From Echinostoma caproni (taxonomy: Eukaryota; Platyhelminthes; Trematoda; Plagiorchiida; Echinostomatidae): a stretch of DNA of 64,000 nucleotides. The position numbers and the translations under genes are program-made. This document shows, in pieces, positions 49,773-60,414 of this stretch (the stretch's first letter is position 1; every line of letters begins with the position of its first letter). Location of the stretch: positions 20,285 through 84,284 of the forward strand of contig UZAN01039569.1 of assembly GCA_900618425.1 (NCBI GenBank), given 5' to 3'. The notes beneath the pieces were generated by a model. The model saw only the letters and a list, made by a program, of their open reading frames with translations, made no database searches and was not told where the DNA came from.

Positions 49773-49947
49773 TGCAATTGCCTTTTTCAATGTAGGCGTC
49801 GACAGATTTTACTTGAAGAGGTTGTTTATAGTCTGAGTTTTCCGAGTACTCAAATTCCGGGTAAGGTTGCATTTCTGCGCAGGAAGCAGTGAAAATAAAA
49901 AATATCTTTGCTATTTTGGCAAGTCGATTTTTGTTTTTCACGTTCAT
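49773..49947 (-). CDS. candidate first exon with signal-peptide-like start
   Basis: ATG at 49947 begins a frame with a basic N-terminus, a hydrophobic core (AKIFFIFTASCA) and an acidic/Tyr-rich continuation (EMQPYPEFEYSENSDYKQPL), ending at donor GCA/GTAAGT. This looks like the first coding exon of a small secreted protein nested in intron 4 of the PLAT gene. Its end phase (1) does not match exons 4 or 5, so it is not part of that gene. No second exon was found and the family is unknown. Only 58 codons support it. Confidence 0.3.
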
Positions 49948-50639
49948 ACTGCAGTTTTTGATTAATTCCTTTGAAGTGGTTCGGTGTGAAACCAGCTTCC
50001 CTTGCTGGTAGCACTAACAATCAAATGAATTTCCAGTTCTATAGAAGAATGATCGGGGAATTATGGAAGCCTCTTGACTCAAAATATTCAGAACGAATAA
50101 TCTATTTTATTGCGATGTGAATGTGCTCTACTCTAGTTTCATTTCTCACTGAGTACAGAGAACCTTGAATTCTGTCAGGGAAATTGGATATCAAATTACC
50201 ATTCAGATCATGTAATCAGACGTCTTGTATATTGATAATCTCATTAGTCAGCTTTACTTAAACCAGCTGATGGGTGAGACAGATATGGGAATAGCTAACC
50301 CAGTTTCCGGTAGTACAATAAAACGAAGCCATGAGCAAACAGGCATCCAGACTTAAGCAGATACAAACAAAACAAATGAAGGAGTAGTCGTAACAGATAA
50401 GAAAGTACCGGAATGATGCTACAATAGAACAGAAAAGGAACGGCTTTCACCCGTTCCATTCCGTGTCCGGTCACTTTCTTATGTCGGACTTTGGGTTCAA
50501 GTTTGCACGCGCGATTAACTAGTCTCTTTCGCTATTGTTGTTTCAAAAATGAAATAAGATGATGTTGCATATCATCAGACTAGTGTAGAGTTAATCAAAA
50601 GTTCTTTTCTGATGATTGTGTTTGTCAGCCGTTTTTATT

Positions 50640-50870
50640 TAAAAAACAATAGTGCGACCAAATTTTGATAACAATGGGAGAGAGACCAACCATGTTGTAG
50701 CCAAAAAGTGTGGATGATAGTGGGTGAGGAATCTGAATGCATTGAGTAACTGAAACATGATAAAATATGGAAAATCGGTTCTCGTAGCTCGGGTGAACTG
50801 AATTCCATTTCGCCTGTTCGCTGAGCTTGGCAATTCGTTTGCAAACGTTTCTGAAACATCAGTCGGTGAA
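50640..50870 (-). repeat. single copy of the Penelope-associated terminal repeat
   Basis: Plus strand GAAAATCGGTTCTCGTAGCT, TTCCATTTCGCCTGTTCGCT and GGCAATTCGTTTGCAAACG match 48325-48410 in the same order with a few substitutions. Confidence 0.7.
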
Positions 50871-51152
50871 ACGAAGCTCATGGAAACTGTCAAATAAACC
50901 TTACTTAACAGATTATCTAATTTTGGAACATAGTTTTGAGAAATGAATAACTATTTAGACAACTGTTTTCTGATGCCATTCTTGACTTCGGTTAGAAGGG
51001 CAACTAAACAGTCAAATCACTCAAAGTAGAGCCTCTAAAAGCATAATTCCTCTAAAAGTGCCATTTTTCGAGTCACCCATGTATTTTTATGGTAACAATT
51101 ACGTAGAACCATGCTTTTGCATTGTCTATCCCACAAAGCGGAACGAAAATAC

Positions 51153-51376
51153 CTGAAGCATAACCAAATTAAAACCGCCAAATTTAAAGTAAGCCGATTT
51201 CAGCTTGTGAATCACAACAGTCGGTGAGAAGATCAGGCCTGGATCGAAAGCCGTTTGCGAGCGAGTGAACTTTTCAGAGTCTAAGCGTATGTACATTTCA
51301 TGAACTGGCGCCAAATGGGGTGACTTCCGAGCGATCACGGACTCGTGGGGCGTGTACGCACACATTCTGACACTGC
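51153..51376 (-). CDS. PLAT-domain (LOXHD1-like) gene, exon 4
   Basis: 224 nt, phase 1 to 0. Acceptor TGAATGCCTTACAG; donor CTTCAG/GTATTT. It encodes SVRMCAYTPHESVIARKSPH, MYIRLDSEKFTRSQTAFDPG and YFKFGGFNLVMLQ. The frame is open well upstream of this acceptor (to 51563), so a more distal acceptor is possible. This one was chosen because it alone keeps the phase left by exon 3 with a pyrimidine-containing acceptor. F-x-x-x-G-F-x-L-V-M-L resembles the trefoil-like units of exons 7 and 8. Confidence 0.7.
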
Positions 51377-52149
51377 CTGTAAGGCATTCACAGTGCCGCA
51401 GAAATGCACCATAGATACACACTCCCAAGTACCCAAATGGCTGACACTCCTGAGGTTGACAAGTTGGCTGTATTGTCTCAAGCATTCTACAAATGTACAA
51501 CCCACGCATCATTATGCGCATTGCAGTATCTGTCTTCGTTGCCAGAAGTTTGAGTGATGGCAAATATAACGGTAAACTTACTGAAGTTCACTGTACTAAG
51601 AGAAAGAAAATCGACATGAACCAGCCTCTTCTGTTGGCACAGAGATATTCGTAAGAAACCTGAGATCATTATGGTTTGCAGTTGAAAAACCAAAGTTGAA
51701 ACATTCATAGATCTCAATGCAGTTGAACTAGTTCATCGAACGGTTTGAACTTCACTGAGGTTTCTAATTCTAATTTCTAACAATTCAACTGTGGGACAGC
51801 AACAGTAGTTATATCGTTTCTTTATATTTTTATACGGTGAATTTACACGGTTGATGCATGAAAAAGAAATGCAGCTTGATCCATCAAGGCTAAAACCTAT
51901 TTAAAGTCGATAAACGCAGGATCCTGGCCAGTCACCATGGCACTTTTATCAAAGAAATGTTCTCATGCTTTCCGTAACTATTCAGTTACATCGGAGTGTT
52001 TGCCTCGTCTGTCCAAGTAGAACTTTTCATATTGATTTTGGGTAATGCTCAATGGTAAGGCAGTATTTTAATTGAATTTGGCTTGAAAACATTCAGATCC
52101 AACTATGTACTTAGCCAATAATCAACTAGACCTCTTTTCATCCATTTCA

Positions 52150-52265
52150 CTCACAAAACCCCCAGGTTTGACCGCTTGATAAGCTTCGCAACAAGATTAC
52201 ATCCTTCGGATAGGATGACGTCGTCAGTGTCGCAGTCGGGGCAGCTGCACTGGTTATAAAATGAG
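52150..52265. repeat. diverged Penelope-type terminal motif
   Basis: AGCTTCGCAACAAGATTACA and GGATGACGTCGTCAGTGTC parallel GTTTGCAAACGTTTCATCAC and TAGATGACATCATCAGTGTC at 48385-48435, suggesting a third, older copy of the terminal motif. Confidence 0.4.
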
Positions 52266-53063
52266 TGAACGCCAAACGAGAGATCATGAGCAAGGAGAAC
52301 AAAAGTAAGTGCTGGTCAGTAACTCACATATAAGGACACAACGGAAGCACAACGAATTGCAATCGCCTTGATATACTTTCACCGCTTAATAATCAGTGCC
52401 AACCACTTACGGTGCTTTACCTGGTTCATGCATGTCACACCACCACAGAAGACAGTGTCCGGTGTGTCACCGCTTAAGGAGCTTCTATCACTGTATATGA
52501 GACATAATATGCCCTATGCATTTCATTCTGAATGCGAAGCTACATCTGCTTGAGTAGAACAGAAAAAGAGCGGTGTACCTGGGTCACATAACACCTAAAC
52601 TGGATTCAAAAGTGAACTTAATTAAATAGTACTCCAATGCTTAACGAAAACACTGATACAAGACTCCATCATCTTCGCTAACGTGAGATGTGTTGGCAAC
52701 AAGACATTTGAAGTGACTGATGCGGAAAAAAATTGTAACTACTGACAGAGACCGAGGTGAATAAAATTATTCCTTGGAAGATCTCCTTATGTCAACAATA
52801 CGTCACGCTGCGCTTGTATTAGTACCATTTTGTGAATTAATTTGTGAAATGAATTAATTCGATGTAATAATAACAGGAACAAGATCCTTCTGTTATGGAA
52901 AAAGATATTGATCAAGTATATTTATCCGTTTGGTGTAGTGTGCTGATAATTTATATAACGAGGTAAGCACACGAATGAGACGAATCAATCGTTGGCTTTG
53001 GCACAACACCATCCATCCCAAATGGTGACACCATGTGTTTTTGATAAACAACGGCAAACTGAC

Positions 53064-53217
53064 CTGCAGGCGTAACTACTTTCTTTGCCCCTGAAGCCTC
53101 GACCTGTGCTTCAATTTGTCCACCTTTGACCGAGTTGACCTGAAGAGGTGCACCGGTTACGTAACTGTAAAACACCAACTGCATCCCCGGTCGGAATTTC
53201 CACTTCTCCGATTGCCA
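53064..53217 (-). CDS. PLAT-domain (LOXHD1-like) gene, exon 3 (beta-trefoil-like)
   Basis: Acceptor TTTTTCAACTAG and donor GCAG/GTCAGT enclose 154 nt (phase 0 to phase 1). It encodes WKFRPGMQLVFYSYVTGAPL and VNSVKGGQIEAQVEASGAKK. The G-x-P-L-Q-V......G-G-x-I-x-A pattern is that of one beta-trefoil/fascin-like unit. It directly follows the linker after PLAT domain 1 (exon 2) and opens the central non-PLAT region. Confidence 0.8.
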
Positions 53218-53589
53218 CTAGTTGAAAAATGGGTGGATATAGGAAGACACACGCTACTCAAACAAGAAACAAATACGGCATACAGTACTCATGAAACTGG
53301 ACAAATGTCCTGGTCATTTTGAACTTTTAATCTAAGTGTATTGGTTCCGCCGTCTAAGCAAACTGTCTTCTCAATTAACCAAACAAAGCTTTATTCTGTC
53401 ATTTAATTACTGTCAAACTTGATTTAGTTTTCTTTTGAATAATTTTTCAGATGCATCATTATTTTGGTCACAACATTAAGTACAATGATCAAAATCGTCC
53501 GTCAGAGAACATTTCAAATAAAACAGCAGTGACAAACAAGCTCGTTTTTAAAAATTCGTATTCATGCCAATACATCTCAATATATATCA

Positions 53590-54345
53590 CTACTTGGGAA
53601 TAAAAATGTCAAGGGAAAATAAAATAAAATCACACGTTGCTCGAAACGATTTCATCGTGAGATCGGAAATCGGGTTCACCCCGATCACAAATTTGTTTTC
53701 CACTCATCCGATCATCGAGATTACTCACGATACAGTATGTGTGTGGGACTGGAGTGGGCCAGGGAAGATTTAGCGCTTGCACAAATTGTTTTTGGACACA
53801 GACAGGGTGTGTGCAGATGAATCCCCACCGCTTCTGCTGTAACCACAATCCGACAGCGAATCTGCTTCGGTAATCAACCACGAACTTTAAACGGGGGTCA
53901 GAAAACCTCGGACACGTCTACAATGTTATTTGTTCCAGTTAGGTGTGAAACTACTGCACCGGTGAGTGACTTAATCATACCGGTGTTCAGCCACGCAGGG
54001 TGGTATTCAAGAATCCGCTTGGACAATCGCCTGACCGTGTGGCCTATGTACATTGTTCCACAGGAACAAGTAAATGAGTATACACATACCGAGACCACAG
54101 AGNCAATTGGCTGGGACGTGAACATCACGCGAAGCTGGGATACATAGAAAAGTCTTATCGATTGCGTCGGATAATCTTTTTATGATCTCAGCTGATGTGT
54201 TCCCTTTGAACAGCAAAGAAATGTACACCGATTTTTTCTTAACCTCCATTTTTTAGAGTTTTCTTTGCACTTAATCATTTTGTTGACTAAATGCTCCGGA
54301 TACCCGTTGCAATTGCCGTCTTCTAGTTGGATGGGATGTGTAGAG
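53590..54345 (-). mobile_element. Penelope-like element fragment with GIY-YIG endonuclease
   Basis: Minus strand, from 54345 with frameshifts: GYPEHLVNKMIK (region after the reverse transcriptase), VYISLLFKG, then the GIY-YIG-type segment SVCVYSFTCSCGTMYIGHTV near 54055, with its Cys pair and Y-I-G, then RRLSKRILEYHPAWL and KSLTGAVVSHLTGTNNIVDV. FVQALNLPWP follows after stops near 53770. The order matches Penelope-like elements, whose Cys-rich GIY-YIG domain lies C-terminal to a reverse transcriptase. One n (54103) and several stops show it is inactive. It lies in the intron between exons 2 and 3. Confidence 0.8.
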
Positions 54346-55021
54346 AAGCGTTTTATCTCAATAAAAATTCACTCGTCATTATAATTATTGACTTCTTGTT
54401 CAACTAATAGACAATTTTATGAGCAATTTTTCTTGGTAAGGATGCCATCAACCAATGGGCAGCATGACAAGCGGGAAGGTAGATCGATATGTAGGCATTT
54501 TATGCAGCAAGCAGACAAGTATATCAATAAAAACGAATAATCTACTCTGACGAAATCCGCTGGCTCTCGCACAAATCGGTTACTACATGTTGATAGCATA
54601 TGCTCACCTTTCTGTCTGTTTTCAGGAGTTTCATTTTTTGGTATGTCCGGGTCGGTTCTACGTCCAATTTTGTGTTTTGTAACAATTGACTTTGTTTACC
54701 AAAAGTTGTATTTATCTGCGTTGACTTACATTTAAAACGATTGTCTGACAATATCAAGTTTACTCATATTTAAATATCCCACGATTTGTGCTCTATGCAG
54801 CCAAAAATGTTCAATTGTATCTCTAACGAATTATCAAAAACACGCTGTTCGGGGTGTATGCCTTTTTTCTATAGTTTTAGATGCAGTGGAAATTCTAAAT
54901 GAACTCAAAACTTCTGATCACGCCGGGGTAATATCAAGGCAGTAAAAAACATTAGCGAGGATGTTGGCTACGTGCGTGTATGCGTGATCTGCAGAAACGG
55001 AAAACCAGTGCCATAACGTAC

Positions 55022-55372
55022 CCATATGTCTTCCTGATTGATCAAGCTGGTAGTCTCAATCAATTCTGAGCTCAGATTACCGCTTCCGGCACTAGCGATC
55101 AACTGTACTTGCAACGAACCCGGTCGAGTTCCGATTCCAAGCCACTGGTAACAAGGAAAACAACTCCAACCGCGAGTCAGCGGATGATCAATAATTCCTT
55201 CCGCGTGTTGTTCCTTTGCGGTCCGGTTAGTTCGCATTTCGCGAACGAGGATATTCTCCAAATACCACTGCGATGCATCATCATCCATGCTGTCCGCGGA
55301 ACTGGAATCCAACCAAATAGATAAGCGGCGAAGTCGTCCAAGCGCGACTGCCTCAATCGTGAAATTACTGAC
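55022..55372 (-). CDS. PLAT-domain (LOXHD1-like) gene, exon 2
   Basis: 351 nt, phase 0 to 0, acceptor CTAATTGATTATCAG and donor TGG/GTACGT. It completes PLAT domain 1: VSNFTIEAVALGRLRRLSIW (F-x-I-E-A-V-x-LG-x-L-x-x-L), QWYLENILVREM (the conserved W-Y-L-E-x-I-x-V strand) and GWSCFPCYQWLGIG (the FPC-x-x-WL closing strand). A linker of about 35 residues follows, ending EDIW. The FPC-x-x-W-L phrase is strongly reminiscent of LOXHD1 PLAT repeats. The product is probably a membrane-associated or scaffold protein, since PLAT domains bind lipid or protein partners; its role in flukes is unknown. Confidence 0.92.
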
Positions 55373-56497
55373 CTGATAATCAATTAGAAATGGAATTGGA
55401 GATGGGACACTTTCCGAAGAGCACGAACGATAAACTCCAGAGAAGTGGAAAGCATGATTCTACACTGGATAATGTTTGTGACTTGTACACAGAATGATAT
55501 ACCCATAGTGTTTCTTCACCCTTAAGTATTTGGGTTTTTACACCGAATGACAATTTAATACCTGCTTTTTTGAAATATCACCGTTTAATTTTAGATTATA
55601 ATGCAGCAGAATGTAAATTGGTAACTTTTTCGACTAAAGTGATTAATAATAATCATAATAACAATCGATTACAGTGCAACGGATTAGTGTGAACACATTG
55701 GCAAATCTTTTGTCCCCACACATGCTGAATGGTGCACAAAATTCTTAATTTTTCACGTCTGTTCCATGAATGTTGAAAGAGTTTTCCCTAGAGTTTCTTA
55801 TTTGGCAGCCACCAAATCTTCAGTTACATTCAATTTTATAGCACAACTTCTGTCGCCGATAATGAGTTTCAAATTCTGACCTGGTCTTGCTCAAAGTCGC
55901 TGGTAGTTATGGCATTTTTCTCCAGCTCCACATGTTTTCACCACTATAGATCACTAAAATCATTTTTAATTTGAATGAAATCGTTGTCGCCTGATTTTGA
56001 ATGCAGCGCTGTTTAAAAATTTGGAGCTCCGTGACCTTAAGTCATCTGGTTAACCCATGAGACAAAACCCGTGGCTGATCCATGGACGTGGAGTGCCCTG
56101 GCCTCGAAAATTCCGAGATCGATGCTGACCACACTGGAGTTTTATCCACTGTGGCACTCAAAGCTTTTGCGGTCGCGCCAGAACCATTTCACATATGTAC
56201 TTGGGTTTTATCACGGTTTTTAGTTTAACGGTCCATCGTTTTACAACACACGGCACCCGATTGGACTAGATGAAAATTATGCCTGGCTGGTGCATTTACA
56301 AACAAATACGTGGTCAAGGGGATAGGAGTTGACAGTACTGGCGAATGAACAGTCACCTGTTCGTGATCGGCCAAATCCCCACCCTTGGTCATTAATCCAA
56401 TAAAACATTACATGTTTATACAGGAGAATTTTACCCGATTATGCACGGAATTTATTGTGGCAAGGAGCAAACAAAATACGAACTGAAAAGTTAGAAA

Positions 56498-56610
56498 GCA
56501 TTGCAAAACTGTTCCGATCTGGTTGGACCTCATCAACAGTGCTAATGCATATACTCGACTGAGGATCAAGCCCGGGATTTCAGAGACGGAACACAAGTGT
56601 TCAACCCACT
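56498..56610 (-). mobile_element. hammerhead SINE copy with three core lesions
   Basis: Aligned to the intact copy, the 45-nt ribozyme segment 56542-56498 keeps stem I (GCACTG/AATGC) and stem II (GGTC..GATC). C3 is T (TTGATGA), A13 is G (GGAA instead of GAAA), and the cleavage-site base C17 is G. It is predicted to be inactive. The tRNA-like head is only partly recognisable upstream (to about 56610). Confidence 0.65.
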
Positions 56611-56864
56611 CGAATAGCGAGCAAACGTAAGAGAGTGACAACGTATTGAACGTTTGTGTTTCTCACAGTCCACCAAACGGAAAAGCCTAACATATATATG
56701 TATAGACATATATATATACACATATGTATATATGACAACGCAATATTTTCTAATAGGAATGACTCAAGAATTATCCTAAATTATTTCCATAAACCCCTGT
56801 CATCTCTGTTATTTGCTATGAGGCATTATTTTATCTATCTATTTTATCGCCCTGAAGCGTGAAC

Positions 56865-57985
56865 TCACAAAGAATTTAAGAGACGACAGAGAGGCCTGGT
56901 GGGCGCTACGTGCAAAGGAGATGGAATCAACGGCTAGGTGTGGAAACACCCGGCAACTCTTCTAGCTCATCCGTGCTACAGGCTCCAAAGGAAGTGCGTT
57001 AATGAAACAATCTGCGAAGTAGATAACAAGCTGATAAATAGCCTTCACCGGCGATTGGAACGCTGGGAGGAGCACTTCACATCGCAGTTCAACTAGCCTC
57101 CGGCACTGGCTGCCCCAAGCAGCTCTCTTGAGAGTTCACCTTCGTCACTATCTACAGGTCCGCCCACAGAAGCGGAGATCCGAAAGGAACATTAAGCCCT
57201 GAAATGCCACAAGGCAGGTAAATCAGACGGCCTACCACCTGCTCTCTTTAAAGATGACGGAGATGCTCTCTTAAGAGAACTTGTGAGACTGTTCTCGATG
57301 GGCTGTGAAACTGAAATGTACCCCACACATGGGGAAATTCCATTGTCACACATCTCCAGGAAGAGCTGTCGCAACGCATGTTCCAACCACAGGGGCCAAA
57401 GTCTGTTTCCAATAGAGCCGAAGCTGCTGGTGTTCGTTTCATTACGCAGGTTATGCCCACTGTGTGGGAAGCAAATCCGCGAGAAGGAGACCGGGTTTTC
57501 GTGCACGCCGTGGATGCGTAGATCAAATCTTCATCCTCCGTCAGCTACTAGAACACCGTCACACATACNCGACAAGCCGCTGTCGTGTTTTTAGACATCA
57601 GAGCGGCTTTCGACTCTATCAATCGCCCCGCACTATGGAACTGTCTGCGGAGATACGGAGTACTCGAGAAGTATGTCTCACTCCTAAAAGCGTTTCATCA
57701 CCAGACCTCGGGTAAGGTTAGGGCCTAAGGTGAATTTTCACCCTCATTTCCTGTCACCAGTGGGATGCGACAAGGTTGCCCTATCTCTCCGTTTCTCCCC
57801 TATGGCTGCTCTATGGCTGCGAGACCTGGCCTATCCGAGCAGATCACTTCCAGCGACTATTAGTCTTCGACAACCATTGTCTGCGTAACATTGCCCGCTT
57901 ATGGTTGAAGCATCGCGTGAATAGCGATGAAGTTAGACGACGGCTGCTAGGACCAGATAGTCTTCCTTTGAGCAAAATAATTTCA
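56865..57985 (+). mobile_element. RTE-type LINE relic, reverse-transcriptase region
   Basis: In shifting frames: DREAWWALRAKEME, RLERWEEHFTSQFN, LLRELVRLFS, CRNACSNHRGQSLFPI (the N-H-R-G-x-S-L-L-P box), SCRVFRH before RAAFDSI (the catalytic D-x-R-A-A-F-D-S region), and SGMRQGCPISPF (the G-x-R-Q-G-C-P-x-S-P box) near 57760. The sequence then jumps directly into LLYGCETWPIRADHFQRLL, which belongs much nearer the C-terminus. The palm's Y/F-A-D-D segment and following domain are therefore deleted. Stops, a frameshift and an n (57569) confirm it is dead. Confidence 0.85.
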
Positions 57986-58603
57986 NNNNNNNNNNNNNNN
58001 NNNNNNNNNNNNNNNNNNNNNNNNNNNNNNNNNNNNNNNNNNNNNNNNNNNNNNNNNNNNNNNNNNNNNNNNNNNNNNNNNNNNNNNNNNNNNNNNNNNN
58101 NNNNNNNNNNNNNNNNNNNNNNNNNNNNNNNNNNNNNNNNNNNNNNNNNNNNNNNNNNNNNNNNNNNNNNNNNNNNNNNNNNNNNNNNNNNNNNNNNNNN
58201 NNNNNNNNNNNNNNNNNNNNNNNNNNNNNNNNNNNNNNNNNNNNNNNNNNNNNNNNNNNNNNNNNNNNNNNNNNNNNNNNNNNNNNNNNNNNNNNNNNNN
58301 NNNNNNNNNNNNNNNNNNNNNNNNNNNNNNNNNNNNNNNNNNNNNNNNNNNNNNNNNNNNNNNNNNNNNNNNNNNNNNNNNNNNNNNNNNNNNNNNNNNN
58401 NNNNNNNNNNNNNNNNNNNNNNNNNNNNNNNNNNNNNNNNNNNNNNNNNNNNNNNNNNNNNNNNNNNNNNNNNNNNNNNNNNNNNNNNNNNNNNNNNNNN
58501 NNNNNNNNNNNNNNNNNNNNNNNNNNNNNNNNNNNNNNNNNNNNNNNNNNNNNNNNNNNNNNNNNNNNNNNNNNNNNNNNNNNNNNNNNNNNNNNNNNNN
58601 NNN
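57986..58603. other. assembly gap (618 N) inside the RTE element
   Basis: Unresolved bases. RTE coding signatures are found on both sides. Confidence 1.
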
Positions 58604-58925
58604 TAGAGGGTTAGAGATTGTGCTCGGATCTGGCTTTCGCAGGGGCTTCTCGGTTCCTCGACTGAGTCCCCAAAGATTCAGAATGTCTTTGGCTGGAGAC
58701 ACTGCGGGATATGGCATCGAACCGAGGTCAGTGGCGTGAATGCATCCTCTCTTGTCTGCAATCCCAAAAATAAACAAAAACGAAAAATACCTCAAAATGG
58801 CGGGCAGTAAACAAACAAACAATTGTCACTCCCCGAATTTGACTGTTTTATTTTTCCCGCTTTTGTACCTTTATTTTTTTCGTTCATCCATGGTTATTTT
58901 TGGCGCCGTATCTGTAAAGATTGGT
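58604..58925 (+). mobile_element. RTE-type LINE relic, C-terminus and 3' UTR
   Basis: After the gap, one frame reads LWLETLRDMASNRGQWRECI, the W-L-E-T-L-x-D-M-A-x-N-R-x-Q-W-R signature at the very end of RTE-type fluke LINE ORFs, with a stop near 58770. AT-rich sequence leads to an (AT)n tract at 58929-58954 that may be the element's microsatellite tail. Confidence 0.75.
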
Positions 58926-58929
58926 GGTT

Positions 58930-58960
<31 letters not shown>

Positions 58961-59161
58961 CCATTATAGCAACTCCATTGGAGAAACAAATGCAATTCTT
59001 TCACAACCCGTAGAAATTGCATTAAATAAGGTTCCATAATTATAATCCATATTTGCTATCTAACTCAGTGGATTCGAGAAATATCACTTCAATCAAAATT
59101 AACCTTGAAATCAACGTCATTTTTGTGCACAGCTTTGAAAGTTCGTATTGTTATCATTATA

Positions 59162-60230
59162 ATGAAGCAAGAAGCGCTCGAAACAAAAAGTTCTCGTTAT
59201 CTCAGTGAAGAAGACAGAAACCGAATTGCACGAGCACAGGCTGGAATTTTCGATTTCAAATCTCAGCCAATACTTTAACGTTAACAAAAGCACAATTTAC
59301 AGGATAATCCATGGGAAAACAAATAGCAGAACAGCTTGTGGAGGCCGTAAACTGAGTATATTTAAACAGGGGGACGACCTTATTCGTATTACGCTGAAAA
59401 AAACATTGCAGAAAATCTTTGTCGTCTATTCCACGGGAGATTCTTCCCCGCCTTTCATACTCCCTTCTGAAAAGAAGAACGAAAACATTTAAAATGCGTC
59501 AGGTTCCAGTGGACGTAAAGCCAGCATTGAACGCGCAGCAAAGGCATGCGCGCATTGATTTTGATCGAGAATTCACATCTCGAAGTGCGTCATTTTGGCG
59601 ATCGGTTTATTTCGCCAACGCGTGCATGGTGTGCGACGAGCCTTGGAAGGTTCACAAAAAAGTCATTTGTTGTGAAAATTTTTTAAAGGAACTTATTCCA
59701 CCAAATGAAAGAGTTTCTCACCCATCGAGATTACTCATCTGGGCAGAGACAAAACATGGTCAGCCTTTTCGGTGGACATCAGTCAAAGGCACCACGAATA
59801 GTGGGAAATTTGAATCAGTAATTACGACAATGTTTCCAGAATTTCACGAAAAAATCGTCTGGATAAGTTATCGTTTGTTAGGATAACGCTTTGTGTAATG
59901 TTTCACGAGAGGATAGTAAATTTATTTATTTAAGGGTCCTGGTTCACTTATTATTTGCTTTTAGACTTCAGAAATTAGGCATGACTCGAAGGTCCAGTTC
60001 GGGCAAATTCCTCCTAATAGCCCGGATCTCAATGTGATTGAAAATCTCTTTTCTGTTTTGAAGAGAGAGGTCAATGTGCTACCTGTACATTGGAGACAAG
60101 AAAGCGATAAGTACCAGAGCAAAAAACAAAAAATGACTTCATAAAAAAATGGCGAAATCGATCCTGAAGAGACTCGAAAAAGTCCTAAAGAACAAAGGCA
60201 GACCAATCGACTATAAGTGTACATAAACTT
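59162..60230 (+). mobile_element. Tc1/mariner-superfamily transposase relic, near full length
   Basis: An ATG at 59162 begins SRYLSEEDRNRIARAQAGIF. A frame change leads to YFNVNKSTIYRIIHGKTNSR (helix-turn-helix, paired-like DNA-binding domain). The catalytic half follows: KPALNAQQRHARIDFDREFT, RLLIWAETKHG, and PPNSPDLNVIENLFSVLKRE near 60010-60065, the D/E box of the Tc1 family. Length (about 1.07 kb) fits a roughly 340-residue transposase. At least two frameshifts and an internal insertion inactivate it. I could not identify terminal inverted repeats. Confidence 0.8.
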
Positions 60231-60414
60231 TACATCTGAATTATTATCAATGTTAATTTGTTGTAAATATAAACTTTTCCATTCTCTTTAGTTACCTCTT
60301 AACTTATCATGGTCTAGGTCAAACACTACTGACGAAATAGGAGTATCGGCTACGTTCTGAACCACTTCATCTGCTGAGTATCAACGAATCAGAAAAATCA
60401 CATCTATAAAGACT

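Noticed and set aside
57776..58822. Open frames of about 276-279 codons around 57.8-58.8 kb
   Set aside because: Most of their length is the 618-N gap. Only the RTE pieces at either side are meaningful.
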